Source: an uncultured Fidelibacterota bacterium
GTDB taxonomy: Bacteria > Fidelibacterota > Marinisomatia > Marinisomatales > TCS55
Direction of reading: 5' to 3'
Assembly (NCBI GenBank): GCA_902615915.1
Contig: CACMQQ010000001.1
Coordinates: 186,001-250,000 of the forward strand
Length of the DNA stretch: 64,000 nt
Within the stretch, counting starts at the first letter, position 1. Every line of letters begins with the position of its first letter. Positions 1-8,141 of the stretch are shown in pieces. A model generated the notes under the pieces. It made no database searches. It was not told the DNA's origin and was given only the letters and a program-made list of their open reading frames with translations. Made by a program: the position numbers and the translations under genes.

Positions 1-157
1 CAATGACTTTTTCTAGTGCGTCTGAAATTCGTGTTCTTAAGCTATTTTCTATCATCAATTTTTGAGCTAGATATCCGCTGCTTGCTTGACCGAATAGCAA
101 TCCAGCCATTGACAATTGTATAGTATATTTGAATGCAGTTCTAGTCCATTTTTTCAT
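1..157 (-). CDS. N-terminal part of an unknown exported or membrane protein (cut by window edge)
   Basis: Only the first 52 codons are in the window, too short for the ORF track. The reading frame begins MKKWTRTAFKYTIQLSMAGL and shows a basic N-terminus followed by a hydrophobic stretch (about residues 10-25), so it looks like a signal peptide or membrane anchor; the rest (ending SLRTRISDALEKVI) is helical and charged. It lies 25 bases downstream of the MotB-like gene on the same strand and is probably the next gene of that operon. I do not recognise the family. The start is an ATG with an upstream GGGAGT-like purine run. Confidence 0.6.
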   Translation of the reverse strand, partial: MKKWTRTAFKYTIQLSMAGLLFGQASSGYLAQKLMIENSLRTRISDALEKVI

Positions 158-182
158 GGTAACTCCCTTATTCATATAAAAT

Positions 183-971
183 TTATTCTTCATTCTCAGC
201 CATATCCATCGACGTAGCTACTGGCCCACCGCGAGGCGCAAGAAATGTTATCTCCACTCTCCTGTTTCTAGCTTTTTGTTGAGGTGTAGAGTTGTATTTT
301 TGTATTAATTCTGTGGTAATAATCTCTGCAGTGTTCTTGTCCCTTGGAACAAATTCACCATAGCCCACTGCTTCTAACCTAGTTGGATCAACTTGAAGAT
401 CAATAAGCAACCTTACAACTGTGGAAGCTCTTGCGCTAGATAATTCCCAATTGCTTGGGTAGAACCTTCTCAATGATTTTGGAAGTTGATCGCTGTCAGT
501 ATGGCCTTCGACAGCAACTTTAAAATATGATTCTTGAATAGTTGGCAATATTTTCTTTAAAATCTCTAAAAAACCCGCTTTAGTTGTTGCTGATCCGGAT
601 TCAAAGCTGATATCAGATGAAATGCCAATAGTAACACCTTTAGGACTTGTTGTAACCTCTACAGGTGTTTCACCGTTTTCCGAATCTTCAGCCATCTCTT
701 CAACCATTTTAGTCGCAGCTTTGTGAATATCGCCGAGTGACATAGCCTGATTGTCAAGCTCTTCTTTTTTACCAACGGATTTACCCATTCCGTCAGCCAT
801 GTTTTGAAGTTTTACCGGGTCAATCGTAGAAATAGCAGCTAATAAAACAAAAAAAGCAAATAGAAGCGTCATCATGTCAGCGAAAGTGCCAAACCAGCCT
901 GGAAGGCCCTCATCAACTTGCTCTCTTCCTTTAGCTTCATATTTTTTAATCTCTTGGGGGGTAGCAGCCAT
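183..971 (-). CDS. MotB-type stator protein with OmpA peptidoglycan-binding domain
   Basis: 262 aa, in the range for MotB/PomB. A short cytoplasmic N-terminus leads into one membrane helix (about residues 28-49) with the motif FADMMTLLFAFFVLL, in which Asp32 is the ion-carrying aspartate of MotB-family stators. The C-terminal half (about 130-250) is an OmpA/MotB domain: VEGHTDSDQLP, WELSSARASTVVRLL and the closing ARNRRVEI are the usual peptidoglycan-binding signatures. It ends 25 bases before the partial gene and follows the MotA-like gene by 3 bases, so the two are one unit. No flagellar gene is present in the window; the partners are outer-membrane and periplasmic proteins, so a non-flagellar role (gliding-like motility, envelope energy transduction) is as likely as a flagellar motor. 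Confidence 0.9.
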   Translation of the reverse strand: MAATPQEIKKYEAKGREQVDEGLPGWFGTFADMMTLLFAFFVLLAAISTIDPVKLQNMADGMGKSVGKKEELDNQAMSLGDIHKAATKMVEEMAEDSENGETPVEVTTSPKGVTIGISSDISFESGSATTKAGFLEILKKILPTIQESYFKVAVEGHTDSDQLPKSLRRFYPSNWELSSARASTVVRLLIDLQVDPTRLEAVGYGEFVPRDKNTAEIITTELIQKYNSTPQQKARNRRVEITFLAPRGGPVATSMDMAENEE

Positions 972-974
972 ATA

Positions 975-1751
975 TTAGCCTTCTTCTCTTTTCCATTCTT
1001 TAGGAGGTATAAATGAATTTAGTTTTTCCCTTACTATAATTGGATGCTTTTTTTGATGAATCAGTCTTGCAGCCTCTAGTTGTAAATTTTGCATAGTGTT
1101 TGAGAATGTAATTCTTGTTTTAATTTTATCAGCCATAGGTAAGAAGAAGAGGTTTGCAAATACAGCACCATAAAATGTTGTAATAAGAGCAGCTGACATA
1201 CCCGCACCAAGTGTTTCAGTGCCACCACCTTCGCCACCAAAGCCTGACAACATCACAACAAGGCCAATCAAAGTACCAACCATTCCCCATGCTGGCGACA
1301 TGACACCCATTGATTTAAATAAGCCGGCTTGAGTGTTTTCTCGTAGTTCTCTGTAGTCAATTCGAGTGCTTAAAATTTCTGATAATTCTTCCAATGAATA
1401 ACCATCAATTACCATCTGAAGCCCGTCTTTAAAAAAATAACTTTTAACACTATCAATGTGTTTTTCTAAATCAGCAGTCCCTTTTCTGCCTACTTCAGCT
1501 GCTTCAACAGCTTCTTCAACATATCCACCAAGGGCATCACCACCACCTTTAAAAACAGCTCCCATAGCTGCACCAAGTTGTAAAACATCTTTTAAAGGGA
1601 AAGCAACAGACACTGATGCAATCATACCTCCAAAAACAATACCAAAGCTAGACAGCGATCCAAACATACCGATGTCTGGTGTCATTAAAAAAATACTTCC
1701 TACAATAGCACCTAATCCAAGTAAAATTCCAATAAGGGTAGCAATATCCAT
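975..1751 (-). CDS. MotA-type stator protein
   Basis: 258 aa inner-membrane protein of the MotA/TolQ/ExbB superfamily, closest in build to PomA/MotA. Four helices are visible: two at the N-terminus (about residues 1-22 and 30-55) and two near the C-terminus (GMVGTLIGLVVMLSGF, about 157-172, and AALITTFYGAVFANLFFLP, about 187-206) separated by a charged cytoplasmic segment that includes SLEELSEILSTRIDYREL, the region that contacts the rotor in flagellar MotA. Proline residues around the third helix (SPAWGM) agree with the family. It partners the downstream MotB-like protein to make a proton or sodium channel; the ion cannot be told from the sequence. Gene order MotA then MotB with 3 bases between. 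Confidence 0.9.
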   Translation of the reverse strand: MDIATLIGILLGLGAIVGSIFLMTPDIGMFGSLSSFGIVFGGMIASVSVAFPLKDVLQLGAAMGAVFKGGGDALGGYVEEAVEAAEVGRKGTADLEKHIDSVKSYFFKDGLQMVIDGYSLEELSEILSTRIDYRELRENTQAGLFKSMGVMSPAWGMVGTLIGLVVMLSGFGGEGGGTETLGAGMSAALITTFYGAVFANLFFLPMADKIKTRITFSNTMQNLQLEAARLIHQKKHPIIVREKLNSFIPPKEWKREEG

Positions 1752-1753
1752 TT

Positions 1754-3097
1754 TTAGTCCTCAATCATTGTTGTGGATTTAAGCCTATTTTCATGCAAGG
1801 CTTTTAAAACATTTCTCACGTCATCGTATTCTGGGTCCATTCTAAGAGCTAGATTCCAATTTATGGTTGCTCTTTGAACATCGCCCAACTTGTAATAGAT
1901 GGATCCTCTTCTTGCATATGCTAAAGCAAGATTTGGATTTAATTCTAATGCTGATTCTACCTCTTGCAATGACGATCTGTAATTTCCAGCATAAAAATAT
2001 CTTAATGATCTAGATAAATGACGCATTGCATCATTCATTTTCTGTTCGCTTACATTATTATTTAATTTAACAGCTTTAAGTGAATCTTCTAAAAATTTTG
2101 AATGCTGTTCCATAGCAGCAAGCCTAATCATTAAATTGCGCATTTCATTATTCATCATACCCATGGAATCTCTTAAAGTACTTACTGCATAATCAGCCAT
2201 CATTAGTGTTGTGTCAACATTAGATTGAGAAACTTTATCATTAGGCATAATATTTGGAGATGGCCCTCCTCCTGGAATCTTAATCCCAGAGCTTCGAGCG
2301 GCTGATATTTCAAAACCCAATGTAAATGCCGCGTGCCCTTCCCAATACCTATCTTTCCAATTTGGCAATTTTTCTATGTGGGCGAATCCTAGGTTCAGGC
2401 GATAATCCGAGGTAAGGGGGATGCGGAGTCCCACATTGATGCCATTACCATCGAATTCACCCACAATATCTATTCCTCCCCATTTATCAAGATAAGGAGT
2501 ATTAAAAATTAATCCCATAAAAACACCTGCAGCGGTGCCTGAAGTTTTTAGAGAATCGACTTCAATTGTATCGATTGCTCCGAACCCCCCAGTTCCAAAG
2601 CCTAGGAAAGTATTAACTTTGAAATCGCGAATCATCTGTTCGCTACTTATGACCCCGAAAAATGATAGTTCATTAGGGTCTAAGTTTAATCCGCTAGTTT
2701 TATTTTCAAATACAATGTCTTGCAGGCCTAGCGAAAATGATATATTGTCCTTTGAGTATAATTGTCTTTGAAGGTGAAAGCCAAACTCTACAGGTGCCCT
2801 ATAAGTGCTAACGTCTAAATTTGCTATTCTGGTCGTATCCCCAGCAGAGCCAGTTGAAAAACCCAAAAGCCAATCCCCAGCCTGCATGTTGTAATAAAAT
2901 CCTTTGGCTGTGTTAATAGGCGCTAGGTTGTGAAATTCTGTCCCAAATCCTGCAGTGAAAAGATATGGGGAAGTACCGATCATTGAAAAAGGGATTTTCA
3001 TCATAGGGCCAGGTCTCAAATAAGCAATCCTGGTTGCACTGTATGAGCAATTTAATATAATTAAAAAAGCAATTATGTTTTTGGCAATCTTTAACAT
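1754..3097 (-). CDS. Predicted outer-membrane beta-barrel protein with C-terminal TPR repeats
   Basis: 447 aa with an N-terminal signal peptide (MLKIAKNIIAFLIILNCSYS). Residues about 20-265 are rich in alternating hydrophobic/polar strands with many Gly and aromatic residues (FGFHLQRQLY, GINVGLRIPL, AAFTLGFEIS), as expected for an outer-membrane barrel. A linker and a coiled-coil-like segment (about 300-350) lead to TPR-type helices (AGNYRSSLQEVESALELNPN, LAYARRGSIYYKLGDVQRAT) in the last 90 residues. It is immediately upstream of motA-like (2 bases) and probably links the stator to the outer membrane or to a periplasmic partner. A barrel with C-terminal TPR is reminiscent of envelope assembly proteins, but I cannot name a family. 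Confidence 0.7.
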   Translation of the reverse strand: MLKIAKNIIAFLIILNCSYSATRIAYLRPGPMMKIPFSMIGTSPYLFTAGFGTEFHNLAPINTAKGFYYNMQAGDWLLGFSTGSAGDTTRIANLDVSTYRAPVEFGFHLQRQLYSKDNISFSLGLQDIVFENKTSGLNLDPNELSFFGVISSEQMIRDFKVNTFLGFGTGGFGAIDTIEVDSLKTSGTAAGVFMGLIFNTPYLDKWGGIDIVGEFDGNGINVGLRIPLTSDYRLNLGFAHIEKLPNWKDRYWEGHAAFTLGFEISAARSSGIKIPGGGPSPNIMPNDKVSQSNVDTTLMMADYAVSTLRDSMGMMNNEMRNLMIRLAAMEQHSKFLEDSLKAVKLNNNVSEQKMNDAMRHLSRSLRYFYAGNYRSSLQEVESALELNPNLALAYARRGSIYYKLGDVQRATINWNLALRMDPEYDDVRNVLKALHENRLKSTTMIED

Positions 3098-3098
3098 A

Positions 3099-3941
3099 TT
3101 ACTTATCTATTTTTTTTAATTCCATTTGAGCAAGTCGTAAATATTCACTATTAGGATGTTCTGAAACAACGTCATTGAATGCAGCTAGTGCTAAATTTTC
3201 ATCGCCTAGTTTTCTATGGAGCAATCCTTTTTTAATTAACGCATCATCAATTCTCAAATCGCCAAATTCCATAATTCTCTCTAACAAGCTAAGTGCGTCA
3301 TCATATTGACCTAATCGTTGATGAGAATCTGCCATCCAATATAAAATATTTTCTTTGTCTTTGTTGCTGGCAAGTGAGGTGTTCAATCTTGAAAAATATC
3401 CAAGCGCATCTTCATAATCTTCTCTTTGATAAGCAAAGATTGCAGTCATATAAACTGCTTTATTAAAAATCGGTACTTCTGCTTTTTCAACTTTTTTATT
3501 AGTGTCTTCTTGCTTACTAGGCAATAAAATATTTTTTTCTGCAAGATCAGTTTTATTGTCAAAAAAATCAAAATTATTGATATTATCTAAAGCAATTGCG
3601 AGTTCAGTGTTTTTGTCATGGAGAGCCTGCATCTCAGTTTTAAAGGATTTCTCTAAATTATTTAATCTCTCGTTAACTCTATCTAAAGTTGATAATAATT
3701 CTTTAGATGACGCCATCATTATACTCCCACTTTCAACTTTCTTGATCTTAAAACTTACTTCCTCCGAGGGTCTATCTATTTTTCTAGTATATGATTCATC
3801 GCCCTTGGAAGGTTCAATTACAATTCCTAGATCTAAAAAAAAGATTTCGGAGAGTGGGGTTTCTTGTGCATGGCCGTTGCTGCTTGCAAATATCGCAATA
3901 AATGAAATATTAGAAATAATCTTAATTAATTTTTTATTCAT
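3099..3941 (-). CDS. YbgF/CpoB-like periplasmic TPR protein
   Basis: About 280 aa. The ORF track starts at a TTG (3956), but the ATG at 3941 gives a clean signal peptide (MNKKLIKIISNISFIAIFAS, cut after GHAQ) and is the better start; it overlaps the end of the upstream gene. After a short linker there is a coiled-coil segment (about residues 75-110, ELLSTLDRVNERLNNLEKSF), then three to four TPR units to the C-terminus (ILYWMADSHQRLGQYDDALS, KKGLLHRKLGDENLALAAF). Coiled coil followed by TPR is the layout of the Tol-Pal protein YbgF/CpoB. Tol-Pal uses a TolQ/TolR stator related to MotA/MotB, so its placement beside a stator pair fits an envelope-energising complex. Confidence 0.7.
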   Translation of the reverse strand: MNKKLIKIISNISFIAIFASSNGHAQETPLSEIFFLDLGIVIEPSKGDESYTRKIDRPSEEVSFKIKKVESGSIMMASSKELLSTLDRVNERLNNLEKSFKTEMQALHDKNTELAIALDNINNFDFFDNKTDLAEKNILLPSKQEDTNKKVEKAEVPIFNKAVYMTAIFAYQREDYEDALGYFSRLNTSLASNKDKENILYWMADSHQRLGQYDDALSLLERIMEFGDLRIDDALIKKGLLHRKLGDENLALAAFNDVVSEHPNSEYLRLAQMELKKIDK

Positions 3942-5163
3942 ATTCTTCCCAATCAATTACGTATGAATAGCCAATGAATGATCCAAAATCATTGGGCACA
4001 TACAATTCAAATGCACCTGTAGCACCAGGCAGCAATGTTGCATCTGTAGTTATGCCTGAGTCAAACGTATGGTATCCACCTCTAACAAATGTGGTCAATG
4101 TTTTTGTTTCGCCACTCCAATTCTTCCTAAAGACAAAATCTACTTTAACAAAGTCTGATCTTCTTCCTCCAATATTTTTTATCTCACCATTGAAAACTAT
4201 ATTGCCTTGTGCATCTTTTTTTTCTGTTATATTGCCTACAAGAACACAATTTGCAGAGTATTTTTTATCGTTGGACCTTTCTGCAGATGTGTACTGCGGT
4301 TGAGCTAATTTTGGCATTGGAGGTGGAGTATAGCTATCTCTAACTTGCTCCGGTACATATTCTGCTTGTTCTTCGGTTACAACATTATCAACAATCCTTA
4401 CAACATCGCTTCTATTTATGATAAGATAACCAACAAGAGATTCCACCTTTAACTGCTCTTCGTCTTGATAAACAATTTTACCAAAAACTGTCGACCCATT
4501 TTTCATGATAATTTCTTTTGAATATATGGCTAATGGATTGACCCACATTTTACTAAGTGCTTTGAGATCCTCTAATTCTTCGTTTAAGTATTTTACTTCG
4601 GCAGTCATCTTCTTTATCTCGAAGCTTAGTTCGTTTAGTATATAATCTTTATTAGGATCAGGAGTAAAAGCATTTGCAGCAGCATTTTCAGTAGCACTGC
4701 TAGTTTGTTCGTTGTTTTCTTGGCTCTTTGGTTCAGTTGGGGTATCAGCGCTTACCATTTCAGGAAGCATTTCTTGATTTTGAGAACTAGTGTTTTCTGA
4801 TGCTATTGTTGACAGAGATAGTTTAATATCACCTAGTTTAATTTCAGTGTTTATTACTTCCAGATCTAGATTGAGGCTGCCTAATTCACCCCCATCAGAT
4901 TGTATAGTGTAGTTGCCTGGCTCAACATCTTTGAATTCAAATTTTCCACCTCCTCTGCCAAGCCTTTTTTTGGAGGTTTCCGTGCGTTTGTGCTCTGTAC
5001 CATCAGGCTTTAAAAGTAGAATTGTGTTCTGAACTACTGGGTCGTTATTAGTGTCCGTTAAAGTACCGCTTATATTTTGTGGTTCTTGCGCAAGCAATGC
5101 AGACGCAAAAAATATGTACGTCGCTCTAAAGAACGAAAAGTACATTCTTGTTTTTTTTGCCAT
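3934..5163 (-). CDS. Periplasmic protein with carboxypeptidase-regulatory-like and FxLYD-like domains
   Basis: 409 aa, first gene of the leftward stator cluster. A signal peptide (cut near LLAQ, about residue 25) is followed by a carboxypeptidase-regulatory-like beta-sandwich (about 28-120: ISGTLTDTNNDPVVQNTILL ... FEFKDVEPGNYTI), a low-complexity Ser/Thr/Gln/Glu linker (about 120-175), a short coiled coil (LNEELEDLKALSKMW), a small beta domain (KNGSTVFGKIVYQDEEQLKV) and a C-terminal FxLYD-like beta-sandwich (VLVGNITEKKDAQGNIVFNG ... GAFELYVP). All of this suggests an exported structural or binding protein. The function is unknown; its operon position suggests a periplasmic component of the stator-linked system. 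Confidence 0.65.
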   Translation of the reverse strand: MAKKTRMYFSFFRATYIFFASALLAQEPQNISGTLTDTNNDPVVQNTILLLKPDGTEHKRTETSKKRLGRGGGKFEFKDVEPGNYTIQSDGGELGSLNLDLEVINTEIKLGDIKLSLSTIASENTSSQNQEMLPEMVSADTPTEPKSQENNEQTSSATENAAANAFTPDPNKDYILNELSFEIKKMTAEVKYLNEELEDLKALSKMWVNPLAIYSKEIIMKNGSTVFGKIVYQDEEQLKVESLVGYLIINRSDVVRIVDNVVTEEQAEYVPEQVRDSYTPPPMPKLAQPQYTSAERSNDKKYSANCVLVGNITEKKDAQGNIVFNGEIKNIGGRRSDFVKVDFVFRKNWSGETKTLTTFVRGGYHTFDSGITTDATLLPGATGAFELYVPNDFGSFIGYSYVIDWEEYE

Positions 5164-5220
5164 TTATCTTTACCTCGGATTTAGTGGCATTTAAAAGAAA
5201 TTTATCTTTAGCATTAAAGT

Positions 5221-5238
5221 TTAACAATATATTGTTAA
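5221..5238. promoter_or_regulatory. 18-bp perfect palindrome upstream of the stator cluster
   Basis: TTAACAATATATTGTTAA is a perfect inverted repeat in the 148-base gap between the TPR lipoprotein and the first gene of the stator cluster, about 60 bases upstream of that gene's start. It could be an operator for a dimeric regulator, or a small hairpin at the end of the preceding transcript; there is no U-run on either side, so a terminator is less likely. Confidence 0.35.
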
Positions 5239-5311
5239 CTAAACCAAGTCAAAAATGATAAAACATTTTTAACTGTGTGCTGCTATTACTTGAACAAAAA
5301 TCATGCCAAAA

Positions 5312-5863
5312 CTATTTCCAGAAATCTTTATAGATAGTTTTTTTCTTAGTCAGTTCCATTAATGCTGTTTCTACCATTTTTCTAGTTGAATCAGCTAAAA
5401 ATAATTTTAGCGCTTTATCATAAGACTCTAAAGCTGAATCAAAATCCATTTCATCTTTCTTTTCGTAGGATTTACCTATCCAATAATAGGGCTCTCCAAG
5501 GGTATCTATTTGTGCTGCAGCCTTGTAAAACGATTGTATGGCATCCCATTGGCCATTTTTGAAGCTCTTTTGATGATGTAACTTACCCGTCTGCATATGC
5601 AATTTATAAAGAGCAATAGGATTTTTAGGATCTAATTTTAAAATTTCGATATACTGATCTGAATTTGGATTTTTCTTTAGTTCTTTAATTTTAGCAGCTA
5701 TAATAAGCTTTTTCACTTGCTCATCGTTTAAATTAACTTTCAGTAATGAATCAGATTTAAAAACAAGGTCTTCATCATTATATTTAGATAATGAACTGCT
5801 GGCGCAACTATAAAAAAAACCAATAGCGCTTATAAAAAAGATTTTCAGAATGACTTTTTTAAT
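5312..5863 (-). CDS. TPR lipoprotein, probably started at ATT
   Basis: The ORF track starts this at a GTG (5716), but the frame is open back to the stop of the phenylalanine hydroxylase gene. Reading from the ATT at 5863 gives (M)KKVILKIFFISAIGFFYSCA, a textbook lipoprotein signal with the lipidated Cys in YSC. A GAAGG ribosome-binding site (formed by the last codons of the upstream gene) sits 7 bases before the ATT. A CTG five codons later is the alternative start. The mature part (183 aa total) has TPR-like helices (YIEILKLDPKNPIALYKLHM, YYWIGKSYEKKDEMDFDSAL). It is co-transcribed with pheA-hydroxylase upstream. Function unknown; likely a membrane-anchored scaffold. Confidence 0.7.
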   Translation of the reverse strand: MKKVILKIFFISAIGFFYSCASSSLSKYNDEDLVFKSDSLLKVNLNDEQVKKLIIAAKIKELKKNPNSDQYIEILKLDPKNPIALYKLHMQTGKLHHQKSFKNGQWDAIQSFYKAAAQIDTLGEPYYWIGKSYEKKDEMDFDSALESYDKALKLFLADSTRKMVETALMELTKKKTIYKDFWK

Positions 5864-5866
5864 GAT

Positions 5867-6775
5867 TTAACCTTCGTAAAAAAATAAGTGTTGGTTGTCA
5901 TCAAATGATTGATAAAGTGAGCTCATAGAATCAATAACGTAATACCTATCTTGAATGTTTGAATAGTTAAAGCTTGTCAATATAATCTCATCTATATCAT
6001 ACGGCAGGAAAACAGACCGGGTGGATTTATCCTTAGCACAATTAACAATATTTAATATTTCTGACTGCGATGATAGAATTCCTGATCCGTAGATTTCGTA
6101 ATCAATATCATTATCAGTTTTTACGTTTTGTTTTTTTAAAAGTCCAAACTCATATGTCCACCATGCAAAATTTTGTAACCGCTTAAGATTATGATCTATC
6201 AAATCTCTTGATAAACCTAATTCATTTTTTATGATTTTATCTCCGAGAATACCAACTTTATGTAAAAAGTTAGAATATTCTCTGTCTGCTAACAAAGGAA
6301 TGTGGCCTTGCACATCATGAAAAATATCTGGCTCAGGTGTATAGCCTTCATCATTAACAATGATTTCTCCATGGTATTTTTCATCAAATCGTGGAGATTT
6401 TCTAATAATATCCGTGACTGGAAATTTTCTTTGGGCATTCAGATCAAAGAAAAGTTCTTCTGTTAAAAAACCAGCAACTGAAACAAGCTCCCATTTGGAT
6501 GTTTTAAAAAGCTCCCTTGATATCAATTTAAAATCTGGAAAGTTATTTTCTGGTATAGAAAGTTTTTTTAATCCATCTAAAAATTCTTTGGATGCATACT
6601 TTTTCTGTAATTCTGATACATTATTGTATAAATCTGCCCAAATCTCATTTTCTAAATCTGTTATTTTATTGTAAGACTGTGGCTTTAAATAATCGTCATC
6701 CTTTCCAAATATAATTATTCCATCCATTGAATTGGGCACTTGATGTTTGAAAAGTATATCGTATTTATTTTTCAT
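5867..6775 (-). CDS. phhA: Phenylalanine 4-hydroxylase-like aromatic amino acid hydroxylase
   Basis: 302 aa, a usual length for bacterial PheOH. It belongs to the biopterin-dependent, non-haem iron aromatic amino acid hydroxylases, which turn Phe into Tyr. The iron-binding motif is clear: PDIFHDVQGHIPLL supplies the two His ligands (about residues 150-160) and WWTYEFGLLKK supplies the Glu (about 205). The N-terminal third is less conserved and there is no regulatory ACT domain. It is followed after only three bases by the TPR lipoprotein and preceded by the Smr gene. A role in Phe catabolism fits a peptide-degrading organism; tryptophan or unusual substrates cannot be ruled out. Confidence 0.88.
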   Translation of the reverse strand: MKNKYDILFKHQVPNSMDGIIIFGKDDDYLKPQSYNKITDLENEIWADLYNNVSELQKKYASKEFLDGLKKLSIPENNFPDFKLISRELFKTSKWELVSVAGFLTEELFFDLNAQRKFPVTDIIRKSPRFDEKYHGEIIVNDEGYTPEPDIFHDVQGHIPLLADREYSNFLHKVGILGDKIIKNELGLSRDLIDHNLKRLQNFAWWTYEFGLLKKQNVKTDNDIDYEIYGSGILSSQSEILNIVNCAKDKSTRSVFLPYDIDEIILTSFNYSNIQDRYYVIDSMSSLYQSFDDNQHLFFYEG

Positions 6776-6806
6776 TTTAAATATAATTTAATCTAAAGAT
6801 TTAAAA

Positions 6807-7139
6807 TTAACGTAGCCAAATATAAGTAATTGCGCTATTTCTGGCCCCTAAATCATTATCATAAGGAGAGCCACAGTCAGCTCTCATTTCAGCTGAATTT
6901 TTGTCAAAAAGGTCATAGTCTTCACCGTATATAATTGATTGAAATCTTCCCTCATTATAATTACACCATTCACGGACCTCTTTTTTTAAAGCCCCAGTTC
7001 CATGGCCATGGATAACCTTTATTGCTCTAAAATTACCATTTTCCAGACACAGATTAACATTGTATTCAAGTTCAGAAATGGCTTTATCTAAACTGTATCC
7101 ACTGTGCCCTATATCAATTATTTTAAGTCTACTTTGCAT
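6807..7139 (-). CDS. Stand-alone Smr-domain protein
   Basis: 110 aa, essentially one Smr (MutS2 C-terminal) domain. The signature HGHGTGALKKEVREW is present at about residues 44-58; the family's LDLHG motif is altered to IDIGHSG near the N-terminus. The C-terminal piece (DNDLGARNSAITYIWLR) matches the extended Smr variant seen in stand-alone proteins. Smr domains cut or bind branched nucleic acids and, in some bacteria, mRNA at collided ribosomes. The start lies only 27 bases from the divergently oriented aldo/keto reductase. Confidence 0.8.
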   Translation of the reverse strand: MQSRLKIIDIGHSGYSLDKAISELEYNVNLCLENGNFRAIKVIHGHGTGALKKEVREWCNYNEGRFQSIIYGEDYDLFDKNSAEMRADCGSPYDNDLGARNSAITYIWLR

Positions 7140-7150
7140 TTAAGTTTTTA

Positions 7151-7160
7151 AATTATAATT
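7151..7160. promoter_or_regulatory. Palindromic shared -10 element between divergent genes
   Basis: The 27-base gap between the Smr gene (minus) and the aldo/keto reductase (plus) contains AATTATAATT, a palindrome that presents TATAAT on both strands. On the plus strand the hexamer ends 7 bases before the ATG and there is no ribosome-binding site, so the mRNA may be leaderless; on the minus strand it ends 12 bases before the start. Confidence 0.4.
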
Positions 7161-7166
7161 TTTCTA

Positions 7167-8141
7167 ATGAAATATATCAAATTAGGCAAGACAGATGAAA
7201 CAGTTTCAACCATTAGCTTAGGCACTTGGGCTTTTGGAGGGCCTGGAACTGTAGGGAAAAATATTCCAGTTGGATGGGCGGATCAGAGCAAAGACGATAG
7301 TATTAGTGTTCTAAAAAAGTCGCATGATTCAGGCATAAATCACTGGGATACTGCTGATGTTTATGGAGATGGTTTATCTGAAAAAATTATCGGCGAGGCC
7401 TGGAAAGATATATCTAGATCAAGTATCTTTTTAGCAAGCAAGGTTGGTTGGGATATGGGTGAATATGACTATTTCTATCATCCTAAACTCATAAAAAAAA
7501 ATATCGATAGATCATTTAATAATTTAAAAACAGATTATATTGATCTATTTTATTTACATCATTGCAATTTCAAAGAAGATCAACATTTTTTTGAAGCAAT
7601 TGAAATAATGGATGATTATCGAAAAGCTGGAAAAATTCGCTTTCTAGGAATTTCAGACTGGGATTGTAAAAAAATAATGAAATATATAGACAAATCCAAT
7701 TTTGATGTTGTGCAGCCTTATCGAAATGTAATGGACAGCGATTATAACTCTAGCGGTCTAAAGAAATACATATCAGAAAATGATTTAGGAGTTTGCTTTT
7801 TCTCTCCTATAAAACATGGCCTTTTAACAGGTAAATACCTATCTCCTCCAACATTTCAAAAAGGGGACCATAGATTAAAAATTAAAGAGTTTTTTGACCA
7901 AAAAACTCTTAACTGGATGGTTGAAAACAAAAAAGAGTTAGTAAGAAAATTTTCTCATCATCCCAACCCTGTATTACATGGATTACTTGGGTCACTTTTA
8001 GAAGATTCTCCAACGGGCTGTGTTTTGCTTGGACAAAGAAACATCGAGCAGGTTGAGGTTGCAAAAACTCTGGGGGATGCTTTGTCAAAAGAAGATTCAG
8101 ACTGGGTAAAAAATCTTTATAGAAAGAATCACTTAAAATAG
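7167..8141 (+). CDS. Aldo/keto reductase
   Basis: 324 aa NADPH-dependent oxidoreductase of the AKR superfamily (TIM barrel). The catalytic tetrad is visible: Asp and Tyr in WDTADVYGDGLSE (about residues 59-71), Lys in FLASKVGWD (about 90), His in FYLHHCNF (about 125). The N-terminus KLGKTDETVSTISLGTWAFG is characteristic, and the C-terminal GCVLLGQRNIEQVEV is the cofactor-binding strand. The substrate cannot be told. It is divergent from the Smr gene and followed by a weak hairpin (GTTCC-AAT-GGAAC) before the HMG-CoA reductase gene. Confidence 0.9.
   Translation: MKYIKLGKTDETVSTISLGTWAFGGPGTVGKNIPVGWADQSKDDSISVLKKSHDSGINHWDTADVYGDGLSEKIIGEAWKDISRSSIFLASKVGWDMGEYDYFYHPKLIKKNIDRSFNNLKTDYIDLFYLHHCNFKEDQHFFEAIEIMDDYRKAGKIRFLGISDWDCKKIMKYIDKSNFDVVQPYRNVMDSDYNSSGLKKYISENDLGVCFFSPIKHGLLTGKYLSPPTFQKGDHRLKIKEFFDQKTLNWMVENKKELVRKFSHHPNPVLHGLLGSLLEDSPTGCVLLGQRNIEQVEVAKTLGDALSKEDSDWVKNLYRKNHLK

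Noticed and set aside
1456-1782. Long opposite-strand ORFs in the track (e.g. this one, 3502-3966, 18316-18765, 40047-40475)
   Set aside because: They lie wholly opposite well-supported genes, lack recognisable domains and have no ribosome-binding sites; they are shadows.
183-5163. Zorya-type anti-phage system (ZorA/ZorB are MotA/MotB-like)
   Set aside because: The stator proteins have normal MotA/MotB lengths without the long ZorA coiled-coil tail, and the partner genes are outer-membrane and TPR proteins rather than ZorC/ZorD or ZorE.
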